From Peristeroidobacter agariperforans (GTDB lineage: Bacteria > Pseudomonadota > Gammaproteobacteria > Steroidobacterales > Steroidobacteraceae), in NCBI RefSeq assembly GCF_004138335.1, contig NZ_RYFW01000002.1:1469501-1533500 (forward strand): a stretch of DNA of 64,000 nucleotides. Direction: 5' to 3'. The position numbers and the translations under genes were made by a program. Positions 52,390 to 61,341 of the stretch are shown here, piece by piece. The stretch's first letter is position 1. Each line of letters begins with the position of its first letter. Under the pieces are notes generated by a model. It worked only from the letters and a program-made list of their open reading frames with translations, was not told where the DNA came from and did no database searches.

Positions 52390-53410
52390 GGTTCATCGCC
52401 TGCCGGATCCGGAGGTCACCGAGCGCGAGGCCAGCGATTGGTTTGCCCGAATCAATGCGGATGACGTGACGGCCGACGATCACGCGCGTTTCGAGGCTTG
52501 GCTCGCTGCGCATCCGTGCAATGTGAAGGCATACGCCGAGTTGGAGGCTACTTGGGAGGAGCTGGTCAGATCCGGCCCGCTCGTTCGCGCGGTCTACTTC
52601 GGTCAAGTGATGAATGCCGCGTCAGCGAGACCGGCGCGCGCGTCACGCTGGCTGTCTGGCGCCCTGGCCGCGACCGTTGCAGCGATAGTGCTCAGCGTGA
52701 GCTGGAGCTATTACAAACAACAAGCGGACACCCGCTTTCAAACGGCGATCGGGGAGCAGGTCGCCGTCATGTTGCCTGATGGTTCTTCGCTCAATCTCAA
52801 CACCAACAGTCAGGTCGATGTCGACTACAGCCAGCATAGCCGGGTCATTCGTCTGGAACGCGGCGAAGCGTACTTCAACGTGGCTCACGATGCGCAGCGG
52901 CCGTTTTGGGTGCAAGCCGGCAATCGCTGGGTGCGCGCCGTCGGCACCGCGTTCAACGTCTACGTGCGACCAGCCGGTGTGCAGGTCACGGTCAGCGAAG
53001 GCACGGTCAAAGTGGTCGATGCCACCGGCGGCAAGTCGCCACCTTCGGGCGCTTCGTATGCGAAATCTGCAGCCGCTGTGACTGCAGGTGAGCAGGCTGA
53101 CGCGCAAGGCAACGCAGATGTGATTCGCGCCCTGAATGCAGCAGAGCTCAACCGCTCGCTGGCCTGGCGCAACAAGAGTTTGTATTTCCACGATGAGCCG
53201 CTCGGCAACGTCGTCAACGAACTGATGCGATATACGCGTCTGAAGATCGAAGTGGTCGACGAGTCGCTGCGTCAGTTACCCGTCGGTGGCACCTTTCAGA
53301 CCAGCCCGGAAGGAGCAGAAGCGCTGCTGAAGATGCTGGAGGATGGATTTGGGGCGCAGGTCCGGCGGCCCGGCGCGGACCATGTCTATATCGAAGCGCC
53401 GGTTGAATAG
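52382..53410 (+). CDS. FecR-family regulator, second system
   Basis: This 342-residue protein has a cytoplasmic DUF4880 domain (about 12-60: EREASDWFARINADDVTADD, then FEAWLAAHPCNVKAYAELEA). A membrane helix lies at about 90-108 (LSGALAATVAAIVLSVSW). The periplasmic FecR domain is at about 120-220 (VAVMLPDGSSLNLNTNSQVD, later GEAYFNVAHDAQRPFWVQAG), with a C-terminal domain at about 265-340 (YFHDEPLGNVVNELMRYTRL). It overlaps the sigma gene upstream and stands 111 bases before the TonB receptor with an STN domain, completing a FecI-FecR-FecA-like cascade. Confidence 0.92.
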   Translation: MGEVHRLPDPEVTEREASDWFARINADDVTADDHARFEAWLAAHPCNVKAYAELEATWEELVRSGPLVRAVYFGQVMNAASARPARASRWLSGALAATVAAIVLSVSWSYYKQQADTRFQTAIGEQVAVMLPDGSSLNLNTNSQVDVDYSQHSRVIRLERGEAYFNVAHDAQRPFWVQAGNRWVRAVGTAFNVYVRPAGVQVTVSEGTVKVVDATGGKSPPSGASYAKSAAAVTAGEQADAQGNADVIRALNAAELNRSLAWRNKSLYFHDEPLGNVVNELMRYTRLKIEVVDESLRQLPVGGTFQTSPEGAEALLKMLEDGFGAQVRRPGADHVYIEAPVE

Positions 53411-53442
53411 TGCGGTCTGGCCACCCTTCCGTGAAATCGAGT

Positions 53443-53475
53443 GGGGGTTTTCAACTTCTCGCGGGTCGTCATAAC
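53443..53475 (+). promoter_or_regulatory. Possible ECF promoter of the second TonB receptor
   Basis: GGGGGTTTTCAAC, 9 bases, then GTCGTCATAAC, about 45 bases before the ATG at 53522. The CGTC core resembles that of P1-P3, but the -35-like part and the spacing differ. Single occurrence, so confidence is low. Confidence 0.35.
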
Positions 53476-53521
53476 AGACAGGTTGTGAGAACGAGAAGAG
53501 GCGAGAATCCAAGGAGGGGGC

Positions 53522-56500
53522 ATGAGAGCAACCAATCGAGCCGTCAGGTTGGCGATTCTGCAGGCATTGGCCTGCGCATCGGGACTGCTGCTGACGACAC
53601 CGGGACGTGCGAACGCTGATCCAGCTCAGTTCGATATCGGCCCGCAGCCGCTGCCCGATGCCCTGAAGAACTTCGCGGCACAAGCGAAGATGCAACTTCT
53701 CTATCGCTACGATGCGGTCCGCAATGCGACTGCAACCCCGGTGACCGGGCAGTTTGAGAAGCACGCGGCCCTGGAGCAGATGTTGCGAGGGACGGGTTTG
53801 ATAGCCATCTATAGCGGCGAGAATACCGCGACCATTCGGCCGATCTCCACGGAGAAAAAGCGGATCGACACCGCGAGCAGCGACACGTCCGGCGTCGCCC
53901 CGACTCCAACTTCATCTACGGCGCCCAGCAGGCAGTCGCGCTATATCCGGCTGGCTCAGGCTCAAACCAGCGAGCCGCAGGAGCCGGCGGCGGGAAACGC
54001 GACCATCCAGGAAGTTGTGGTGACGGGTCTGCGCCAGTCGCTGGAAACTTCCATGACGATCAAGCGCGACTCCTTGGGGATCGTCGATGCTATTGCGCCC
54101 GAGGATATCGGCAAGCTCCCGGACACCAATCTGGCCGAGTCGTTGCAGCGAATTACCGGCGTGTCGATCGATCGCTCCGGCGGTGAAGGTGCGTTCGTCA
54201 CGGTTCGCGGCTTCGGCCCGGAATTCAATACTGTACTGCTCAACGGGCGACAGATTGCCACGCCGACGGACCCCTCACAGGCGAGCGGGCGCGCCTTTTC
54301 GTTCGACACGCTCGCCTCCGAGCTCATAGCGGGCGTCGAGGTGTTCAAGTCTTCGGTGGCGCACCTGCAGTCCGGTGGCGTGGGTTCGGCCATCAACATC
54401 AAGACGGCGCGGCCATTCGACTATGGCGGATTCAAATTCTCCGCTTCGGGAGACATCAATTACGAGGACAATTCGGCTGAGGCCTCGCCCGATGCGGCCT
54501 TTCTGATCACCGATAGCTTTTTCGACGGGCGCCTGGGGCTGCTGGCGTCGGGCAGCTATCAGCGCCGCAAGGATCGGTTAAACCAGGCGCAGACCGACGG
54601 TTGGATCGTCAATGGTGGAACACCGGCTGCGCAGATCAATGGCGGCTCCGGGGTTCAGGCCACCGCGTCCAATCCGCAGGCCAATCTGTTCGTCCCGCAA
54701 AATTTCGATACCAAGGTGACGTTCGAGGATCGCAAGCGCGTGGGCGGCACGTTGGTGCTGCAATATAAGGCCAATGACGATCTGACGATTACCGCGGACA
54801 CACTTTACTCGCGGTTCACCAATACCACCGACGCGCGTTCGTTCGGCCACTGGTTCACGCCATCCAACCTCACCAACGTCGTCACTGACGCCAATGGCAC
54901 GGCAATCGACCTGACCCAAGGCGTCGGTATGGCTTCTGACTTCCACGACAAGGCGTTCGACAAGAAGACTCGTCTGAGCGCGACGGGTCTCAATGTCGAA
55001 TGGAAGCTCTCGGACCGCATGACACTCAATCTGGACGGCAGTGTCTCGCGTGCCAAGGAAGATCCGAACGGCGGCGCGGAAAGCGAGCTCGCCTTGCTCG
55101 GCTACACCGGACAAACGATCCGCTATCAATCCGATGGGTCGATCCTGCCGGTCACTACGGGCTTCGTGAGACCGACGAGCGGCGCGAATGCCGGTGTCGC
55201 CGGCGGCACGCAGCCGATGTTCCAGCACGTGATGCTCTATCGCGGCTATGGCGTCGATGATGAAGTGACGCAGCTGCGAGCCGATCTGAACGTGGCAGGC
55301 GAAGATTCGAATGAGGGACTGACCAGCTTGCGTTTAGGCGGCTTGTTCTCTCGCGACAAGAAGGATACTGCGCTCTATTCGAACGACGGCGGCACGGGGT
55401 GTACGACGTGCGGCTATAACAATCCGGCTCCCGCGAGTGTTCCGATCGGCGTGTTCAATGCTGGCGGCGGCTTCCTGTCAGGTATCAGCGGCGCAGATCG
55501 CCTGACCACTCAATGGCTCACCTTCGACGGACGGTCGTTGTTTGATGCGATCACCCAGGAGCAACAGGCCGTCACGCCCGGTTTCACCTTCGCGCCGCCC
55601 AAGGTGAACGATTCGTTGGTAGAGGAGCAAGTTTACGGTGGCTATCTGCAAGCCGTGTTTGCAGGCACCCTGGGCGGTCGAGCCTTCAGCAGCGTCGTGG
55701 GCGTGCGTGTCGAGAATACGCATGCGGATATCAGCGGGCTTGCGACGAACTTCGTAGCGTTGCAGAGGCTTGCCAACGATGCTACTCAGTATGGTGTGCA
55801 GACGGCTGGCACGGCGACCGTATCCAAGTCGAATCACTACACCGACGTGCTGCCCAACCTGTCGTTCAAATGGGAACTGACGGATGAAATAACCGCGCGC
55901 TTTGCCGCAAGCCAGACGATGACGCGCCCGACGCTCGAGCAGCTCTCGCCGGTCACGACGCTGGTGACATTGCGGCCCGGCAATTTCGCGGCCGCCAGTG
56001 GCACGCCCGATCTGGAGCCGTTCCGATCCGACAACCTCGATCTTTCGTTCGAGTACTATTACGGCCGCGGCAACTTCGTTTCGGTCGGTGCGTATTACAA
56101 GGACGTGAGCAACTTCATCGTGCTGAATCAAACGACCGGCGTGGTGAACAATTCGTCCGGCACGCCGCTACTCGATCCCGCGACCGGATTGCCGGCGCAG
56201 TTCACCATCACGGCGCCCACGAACGGGGAAAGCGCGCAGGTGTGCGGGTTGGAGGCGGGGATTCAGCAATCGTTCGGCAATAGCGGATTTGGCATTCAGC
56301 TGAACGGTACGCTGGCCCACAGCGACAAGGATCTGGATCCGCAGGACCTGACCAACAAATTCGCGCTGACCGGCCTGTCCAACTCGGCCAACGGCGTGTT
56401 GTTCTACGACAATAGGAGTAACTTCGAGGCGCGCATGGCGCTCAACTGGCGTGAAGACTTCCTGCAGTATCTTTCTCCGCCGCCGTTGAACGGCGCCGGT

Positions 56501-56701
56501 CAGGCAGTCACCCAGGTGCGTGGTCGTTATCAGTTCGATGCCAGTGCGACCTACCATATCAACGAGAGCTTTGCGGTGTTCGTGGAAGGCGTCAATCTGA
56601 CCAACCGGCCCATTTTGAAGTACGCTTACTACGAGAACCAGTTTCTCTATGCGGAGGACAGTGGGCGCCGATATAAGATCGGTATGCGGGCCCAGTTCTG
56701 A
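53522..56701 (+). CDS. TonB-dependent receptor (Xanthomonas-Caulobacter type) with STN domain
   Basis: This 1059-residue outer-membrane receptor has a signal peptide at about 1-31 (ending GRANA). An STN domain covers about 33-110 (FDIGPQPLPDALKNFAAQAK, later LEQMLRGTGLIAIYSGENTA). A linker follows, then the plug at about 158-290 (IQEVVVTGLRQSLETSMTIK, IAPEDIGKLPDTNLAESLQR, GVSIDRSGGEGAFVTVRGFG). The barrel ends in RYKIGMRAQF. The IGKLPDxNLAESLQRIxGVxIxR block is the mark of the TIGR01782-like group common in Caulobacter and Xanthomonas. It follows its own sigma and FecR genes and leads into halogenase, SapC and DUF6445 genes, a set often seen together. The ligand is unknown; plant-derived compounds or glycans are typical for the group. 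Confidence 0.94.
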   Translation: MRATNRAVRLAILQALACASGLLLTTPGRANADPAQFDIGPQPLPDALKNFAAQAKMQLLYRYDAVRNATATPVTGQFEKHAALEQMLRGTGLIAIYSGENTATIRPISTEKKRIDTASSDTSGVAPTPTSSTAPSRQSRYIRLAQAQTSEPQEPAAGNATIQEVVVTGLRQSLETSMTIKRDSLGIVDAIAPEDIGKLPDTNLAESLQRITGVSIDRSGGEGAFVTVRGFGPEFNTVLLNGRQIATPTDPSQASGRAFSFDTLASELIAGVEVFKSSVAHLQSGGVGSAINIKTARPFDYGGFKFSASGDINYEDNSAEASPDAAFLITDSFFDGRLGLLASGSYQRRKDRLNQAQTDGWIVNGGTPAAQINGGSGVQATASNPQANLFVPQNFDTKVTFEDRKRVGGTLVLQYKANDDLTITADTLYSRFTNTTDARSFGHWFTPSNLTNVVTDANGTAIDLTQGVGMASDFHDKAFDKKTRLSATGLNVEWKLSDRMTLNLDGSVSRAKEDPNGGAESELALLGYTGQTIRYQSDGSILPVTTGFVRPTSGANAGVAGGTQPMFQHVMLYRGYGVDDEVTQLRADLNVAGEDSNEGLTSLRLGGLFSRDKKDTALYSNDGGTGCTTCGYNNPAPASVPIGVFNAGGGFLSGISGADRLTTQWLTFDGRSLFDAITQEQQAVTPGFTFAPPKVNDSLVEEQVYGGYLQAVFAGTLGGRAFSSVVGVRVENTHADISGLATNFVALQRLANDATQYGVQTAGTATVSKSNHYTDVLPNLSFKWELTDEITARFAASQTMTRPTLEQLSPVTTLVTLRPGNFAAASGTPDLEPFRSDNLDLSFEYYYGRGNFVSVGAYYKDVSNFIVLNQTTGVVNNSSGTPLLDPATGLPAQFTITAPTNGESAQVCGLEAGIQQSFGNSGFGIQLNGTLAHSDKDLDPQDLTNKFALTGLSNSANGVLFYDNRSNFEARMALNWREDFLQYLSPPPLNGAGQAVTQVRGRYQFDASATYHINESFAVFVEGVNLTNRPILKYAYYENQFLYAEDSGRRYKIGMRAQF

Positions 56702-56739
56702 GCGAGGAACACGCGATGCTCGATGGCTCGAGATAGGTC

Positions 56740-58293
56740 ATGGAACGTCCGATCCGGTCGATTTGCATCGTCGGCGGCGGAACGGCCGGATGGCTGACCG
56801 CCGCCATCATCGCGGCACGCCACGCGTCAAGATCGGGCTGCGGTCTCGAGATCACCCTGGTTGAAAGCGAGAGCATCGGCATCATCGGCGTAGGCGAGGG
56901 CACCTGGCCGACGATGCGCTCGACCTTGAAGAAGGTGGGCATTTCGGAGACGGACTTTTTTCGGGAGTGCAACGCCTCGTTCAAGCACGGCGCGAAGTTC
57001 GCGCGGTGGGTGACGGGGCAAGCCTCCGACTTCTACTATCATCCGCTGATGTTGCCGGAGGGCTTTCCGAGCTTGGATCTCGCGCCCTACTGGATGAAAT
57101 ATTCCGAAGCGCAGCGAGATGCCCCTTCGTTTTCCAACGCCGTTTGTTTTCAGGAGGCGGTGTGCGAGCTGGGGCTCGCGCCCAAGTTGATCACCACGCC
57201 CGAATATGCCGGCGTCGCCAACTACGCGTATCATCTGGATGCCGGCCGATTCGCGGGCTTCATTCGCGAGCATTGCGTCAGGAAGCTCGGCATACGTCAC
57301 GTCGTCGATGACGTGACCGAAGTCATCAGCAGCGACACGGGCGCCATCGATTCTGTGCAAACCCGCAAGTCCGGTCGCCTCGGAGCCGATCTGTTCATCG
57401 ATGCGTCAGGATTCCGGTCCTTGTTGCTCGGCGAGACGATGGGCGTGCCGTTCGTAGATCGCAGCGATGTTCTCTTTATCGATCGGGCGCTGGCCGTGCA
57501 AGTGCCCCATGACCATGAACAAAGCGACATCGTCCCGTACACCGTATCGACCGCGCAGAAGCACGGCTGGATCTGGGACATCGGGCTGCAAAGCCGGCGC
57601 GGCGTGGGGTACGTCTACTCGAGCAATCACACTACCGCCGAGGCGGCTCTCGCGGAGCTGCGTGCATATGTCGGCGACAAGCATCGCGATTTGCAGCCCA
57701 GGGAGATCCGAATCGCTTGCGGGCATCGGCAGGTCTTCTGGAAGGGAAATTGTGTCGCGGTGGGTCTCGCAGGAGGATTCCTGGAGCCGCTCGAGGCTTC
57801 GGCGCTGGTGCTGATCGAGCTGTCGGCCGACATGATCAGCACGATGCTGCCGGCAACGCGCGAGGCGATGCCGATCGTCGCCGAGCGCTATAACAAGATC
57901 ACGCAGTATCGCTGGGACCGGATCATCGATTTTCTGAAGCTGCACTACATTCTGAGCCGACGCACCGACTCGGCATTCTGGATCGACAATCGCGAGCCGA
58001 AGAGCATTCCGGACAGCTTGCAGGAGCAGTTGGAACTGTGGCGCTATCGGACCCCGGGCGATCAGGATTTCACCAGTAACTGCGAGATGTTTCCGGCCGC
58101 GAGCTATCAATATGTACTGTATGGCATGGGCTTTAGAACCGATACGCGCCATCAGGCGTTCGACAGCGACATCGGCGGCGCCAAGCGCGCGTTCGCGCAG
58201 AACGAAACACTCAAGGCGAGATGGACGAAAACACTGCCGAAGAATCGCGACTTGATCGATAAGATCAAAACGCTGGGGCTGCAGAAGATCTGA
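56740..58293 (+). CDS. Tryptophan-halogenase-family flavoprotein
   Basis: This 517-residue FAD protein has GGGTAGW at residues 12-18, the conserved Lys in the SFKHGAKF stretch (K82), FIDASGFRSLLL, and GGFLEPLEASALVLIE with the active-site Glu region. Flavin halogenases carry WxWxIP; here it is W277-I-W-D-I-G282, so the Pro is Gly. Proteins like this encoded beside TonB receptors are usually annotated tryptophan 7-halogenase, but their substrates are mostly unproven. It follows the receptor by 38 bases and precedes the SapC gene by 22, so it belongs to one operon. Halogenation or another flavin-dependent oxidation of the imported ligand is a possible role. Confidence 0.88.
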   Translation: MERPIRSICIVGGGTAGWLTAAIIAARHASRSGCGLEITLVESESIGIIGVGEGTWPTMRSTLKKVGISETDFFRECNASFKHGAKFARWVTGQASDFYYHPLMLPEGFPSLDLAPYWMKYSEAQRDAPSFSNAVCFQEAVCELGLAPKLITTPEYAGVANYAYHLDAGRFAGFIREHCVRKLGIRHVVDDVTEVISSDTGAIDSVQTRKSGRLGADLFIDASGFRSLLLGETMGVPFVDRSDVLFIDRALAVQVPHDHEQSDIVPYTVSTAQKHGWIWDIGLQSRRGVGYVYSSNHTTAEAALAELRAYVGDKHRDLQPREIRIACGHRQVFWKGNCVAVGLAGGFLEPLEASALVLIELSADMISTMLPATREAMPIVAERYNKITQYRWDRIIDFLKLHYILSRRTDSAFWIDNREPKSIPDSLQEQLELWRYRTPGDQDFTSNCEMFPAASYQYVLYGMGFRTDTRHQAFDSDIGGAKRAFAQNETLKARWTKTLPKNRDLIDKIKTLGLQKI

Positions 58294-58315
58294 ATCGAAC
58301 GGGGACGGATGAAGG

Positions 58316-59059
58316 ATGCGCTTGGTCGAGTTATCGCGCAGCGAGCACCGTGAATTGCGGATCCGCGGGGATCGCGTCGAAGCCTCCGCGGCCCATCAAC
58401 ACCTGATACCGATCGTCGTGGGCGAATTCCGTAAGGCCGCGACTCAATATCCCATCGTGTTTGCGAAGCATCCTGAAACGGGGCGTTTCGCCCCCTACGT
58501 CCTGAGCGGGTTGGGCGTCGCCGAGAACCTGTTCTGGTCTGGAACGGAGCTGGACGTGGCTTACGTGCCATTGAATGTACGGCGACAGCCATTCTACGTG
58601 CGCATGGACGATGCGCCGGATGCGTCAGCTGCAAACGTGCTGTGCATCGATCTCGACCATCCCTGCCTGGACCCGTCCGGCACCAGAACGATCGTGAATG
58701 CCGACGGCAGCGACTCTGCATATCTCAAGGAGATATTGGCGATCCTCGGTGAACTGGTCGCGGGAAGAACCGCGACCGAGCAATTCATCGCGGCCCTGCT
58801 GTCCCTCGATCTGCTGGCGCCCATCATGCTCGATATCGTGTTGGAAGATGCTACGCCGCTGCAGCTGCAGGGGCTTTACGGTCTCGACGAAGAAAGATTC
58901 AGGCAGCTGGACGCGGCACAAATCGCTAGCCTGTGGCAGAGTGGGTATCTCGATCTGATCTACGCCGTGATGATCGCCAGCGGACAGATCTTCAAACTCA
59001 TTCGGCTCAAGAACCAGCGTATTGCCCTCAGTCGCGCCTGGCAAGGCAACGCAAGCTGA
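58316..59059 (+). CDS. SapC-family protein
   Basis: This 247-residue protein matches the SapC family: LIPIVVGEFRKAATQYPIVF, then AKHPETGRFAPYVLSGLGV, ENLFWSGTELDVAYVPLNVR and QPFYVRMDD. SapC was named from a Campylobacter S-layer locus, but in TonB-receptor operons its role is unknown. No signal peptide and no membrane helix. It lies between the halogenase and DUF6445 genes with short gaps, so it is co-transcribed. The ATG is at 58316 and a weak ribosome site is visible. Confidence 0.87.
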   Translation: MRLVELSRSEHRELRIRGDRVEASAAHQHLIPIVVGEFRKAATQYPIVFAKHPETGRFAPYVLSGLGVAENLFWSGTELDVAYVPLNVRRQPFYVRMDDAPDASAANVLCIDLDHPCLDPSGTRTIVNADGSDSAYLKEILAILGELVAGRTATEQFIAALLSLDLLAPIMLDIVLEDATPLQLQGLYGLDEERFRQLDAAQIASLWQSGYLDLIYAVMIASGQIFKLIRLKNQRIALSRAWQGNAS

Positions 59060-59078
59060 CCGGCCGTTGGGACTATCG

Positions 59079-59810
59079 ATGAGTGGCGGGCCGCACGATA
59101 CGACTCTCTTCGCGTTCAATTACAATGCTGAAGTCGACTTGGTGCGTATCGGCCGGGGCGCCATCAAAGTGAGCGTGATCGACAATGTTCTGCGCGATCC
59201 TGAAGGCCTTGCGGCCCTGGGCTTCGCCCAGTCTTATGCCGAGGACCGCGGCAATCTCTATCCCGGCTTGCGAGCTAAAGTGCCCGAGGCTTTTTCAACG
59301 GCGTTGCGCGACTGGCTTACGCCGACTCTCCAGCGCAATGGCATGTTGGAGGGCAATCAAGTCATCTCTGGCGATGCGAGTTTCTTTTCTGTCGTGACCA
59401 CTGCGGGCAAAGACCTGCGGCCCATCCAGCGTATCCCTCACTACGACTCAACCGACCCGAGCTTGTTCGCGGCGGTGATTTATTTATGCGGGCCGAGATT
59501 TTCCGGAACGGCGTTCTACCGGCATCGACGGACAGGGTATGAAGAAATAACGGAGCAGAATGTGAGCAACTATCAGCTCGCGCTCAATGGCGACCTGCGC
59601 GTGCACGGAGCTCCGGAGAAAGAGTATATCAATGGAGATAGCGTGTTGTTCGAGACGGTTTATTCGAACGAATTGAAGTTCAACGGTGCGATCGTCTATC
59701 CGGCCCGCGTTCTCCATGCGGCCAGGATCGACAACCCATTCCATCCTCCCAAAGATCGCAGCGAGTGGCGGCTGACCGTGACGGCACTGCTGCAATCGGC
59801 CCAGGTTTGA
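59079..59810 (+). CDS. DUF6445-family protein, dioxygenase-like
   Basis: This is a 243-residue protein. ATG 59079 lies 19 bases after the SapC stop; the frame extends back to 59022, but that would overlap SapC without a ribosome site. Features are IKVSVIDNVLRDPEGLAALG, LYPGLRAKVP, a HxD pair in RIPHYDSTDPS, FSGTAFYRHRRTGYE and a distal His in YPARVLHAARID. HxD with a distal His and a following Arg resembles the Fe(II)/2-oxoglutarate oxygenase site, which is inference. It closes the halogenase-SapC operon, as in related gene sets. Confidence 0.8.
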   Translation: MSGGPHDTTLFAFNYNAEVDLVRIGRGAIKVSVIDNVLRDPEGLAALGFAQSYAEDRGNLYPGLRAKVPEAFSTALRDWLTPTLQRNGMLEGNQVISGDASFFSVVTTAGKDLRPIQRIPHYDSTDPSLFAAVIYLCGPRFSGTAFYRHRRTGYEEITEQNVSNYQLALNGDLRVHGAPEKEYINGDSVLFETVYSNELKFNGAIVYPARVLHAARIDNPFHPPKDRSEWRLTVTALLQSAQV

Positions 59811-59821
59811 TCGGGCCACGC

Positions 59822-60415
59822 CTACATGCGAGCCGGCGCAGCTTTCATGCGAAACACAAAATCGTTCTCCGGTCCCGCTGTGCGATGACACGCGGCGCAT
59901 TGGCCTGATTTTTCGGGCGGTGTCGTGTAGCTGCCGTCCAAGCGATAGCCCGCATATTCCCACTCTCCCGTGCGGTTCGCGCCGTAGGCTTCCCCGAAGT
60001 CTTTGCCGCGTTTCATGACGTCAATGTGGTCCACCGCCCCTCTTTGCAGCGTGCCGTTGGCATCGCGCACCGGCTGATTGTTCGCATCCCTGAGCGCGTC
60101 AGTGAACTCCACCAGGATGATCGAACCTTCTGGATAAGGCAGCTTGTCCCGGCTGGTCACGGTGGCGGCTAGCTCGTTGCCATAGACGGTGCTCACCCTC
60201 AGCGCCTGCTCTTTGACGATGACGCCGAGTACTTTGAAGCGGGTGCGATAGTCTTTTGGGAAGCCCACTCGATCTGTGGTTGGGGCTGTAGCCGCCGGCG
60301 GCCCGTCGCTTGATGCAGCGTGCCCGAGAAGCACGGCCGCGATGACACATATTGCTCTGCAAGCCGTAACACGCCAGTCGTTTGTAGACCTGCGAACAAC
60401 TCGTTGCCGTTCCAT
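59822..60415 (-). CDS. Cytochrome P460-family c-type heme protein
   Basis: This is a 197-residue exported protein. An N-terminal hydrophobic stretch (CRAICVIAAVLLGHAASS) acts as signal. VGFPKDYRTRFKVLGVI, later LRVSTVYGN, starts the P460 domain, and KSGQCAACHRTAGPENDFVF gives the heme-binding CxxCH (C173-C176-H177). P460 proteins oxidise hydroxylamine or act as small periplasmic redox enzymes; the exact reaction is not predictable here. It converges tail to tail with the DUF6445 gene, with 11 bases between the stops. Confidence 0.85.
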   Translation of the reverse strand: MERQRVVRRSTNDWRVTACRAICVIAAVLLGHAASSDGPPAATAPTTDRVGFPKDYRTRFKVLGVIVKEQALRVSTVYGNELAATVTSRDKLPYPEGSIILVEFTDALRDANNQPVRDANGTLQRGAVDHIDVMKRGKDFGEAYGANRTGEWEYAGYRLDGSYTTPPEKSGQCAACHRTAGPENDFVFRMKAAPARM

Positions 60416-60576
60416 GCGAGGCTCTCCAGGAGTTCACCTGCAACGAATTACGCCATTCCTTGCGCGCCCGTGAAATCGATCTGCGACGAATCCGGGCAGG
60501 GGAGCGATGAGTCCCCCATTTCGTGCGATGACGCCGGCTGGGATGAGCCGGCTTCAGGAAATTTCCGCGGCGGACG

Positions 60577-61341
60577 TCAAGACGTCGCGCTCAAGCGGCG
60601 TTGCAGATCCTTCAGGTAAGTCGTGCTGGCGTTCAGCTGGACGTCGTTCTTGAGCACCACCAGCAACTCCGTCGGTGAGACCGTGATGAATTCCTTGATG
60701 CGCTCCAGGTTGACCAGCCGCGACCGATGAATTCTCGCAAAGCCCTCTGGCTTCAGCCGCTGCTCCATATCGGTGAGCGTCGAACGCAGCAGGTGCGCTT
60801 GCCGGCCCACGTGCAGCCGCACGTAGTCGCCGTAGGCTTCGACCCAATCGATTTCTGCAGGCCCCAAGACGAGCATACGGTCGCCGTTCTTGACCAGCAG
60901 GCGCGCAGCCTGGCGGCTCGCTTCGGCCGCACGCAGCAGCCCCGCCAAATGATCTTGAAACGACTGCTTTGCATTTCCTTCGAGAAACGTTCGGGCGCGC
61001 TCGATGGCCTTCTGCACGCGATCCTGCCCGAAAGGTTTCAGCAAATAATCCAGCGCCTGGGCCTCGAACGCCTGCAGCGCGAAGGCATCGAATGCGGTCA
61101 CGAAGATCACGACCGGCATCCGCTCCGCGCCGACCGCGCTCAGCACTTCGAAGCCGTTCAAGTGCGGCATCTGCACGTCCAGAAATACCAGGTCCGGCTT
61201 GTATTCCTGGATCGCGACGACGGCGGCTTGGCCGTCATCGCACTCGGTCAGCAACTCGATGTCCGAGGCCGGTTCCAAGAACCGCTTCAGACGCTGACGC
61301 GCCAGCGGCTCATCGTCCACGATGAGCGTGCGAATATTCAT
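60577..61341 (-). CDS. LytTR-family response regulator
   Basis: This 254-residue protein has a receiver domain at about 1-120: acidic pair in LIVDDEPLARQRL, phosphoacceptor Asp in LVFLDVQMPH, Thr in IFVTAFDAF, Lys in DYLLKPFG. A LytTR DNA-binding domain lies at about 150-250 (EIDWVEAYGDYVRLHVGRQA, later RIHRSRLVNLERIKE). Its ATG overlaps the stop of the sensor kinase upstream, so the two form a LytS/LytR-type pair. Targets are unknown. Confidence 0.93.
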   Translation of the reverse strand: MNIRTLIVDDEPLARQRLKRFLEPASDIELLTECDDGQAAVVAIQEYKPDLVFLDVQMPHLNGFEVLSAVGAERMPVVIFVTAFDAFALQAFEAQALDYLLKPFGQDRVQKAIERARTFLEGNAKQSFQDHLAGLLRAAEASRQAARLLVKNGDRMLVLGPAEIDWVEAYGDYVRLHVGRQAHLLRSTLTDMEQRLKPEGFARIHRSRLVNLERIKEFITVSPTELLVVLKNDVQLNASTTYLKDLQRRLSATS

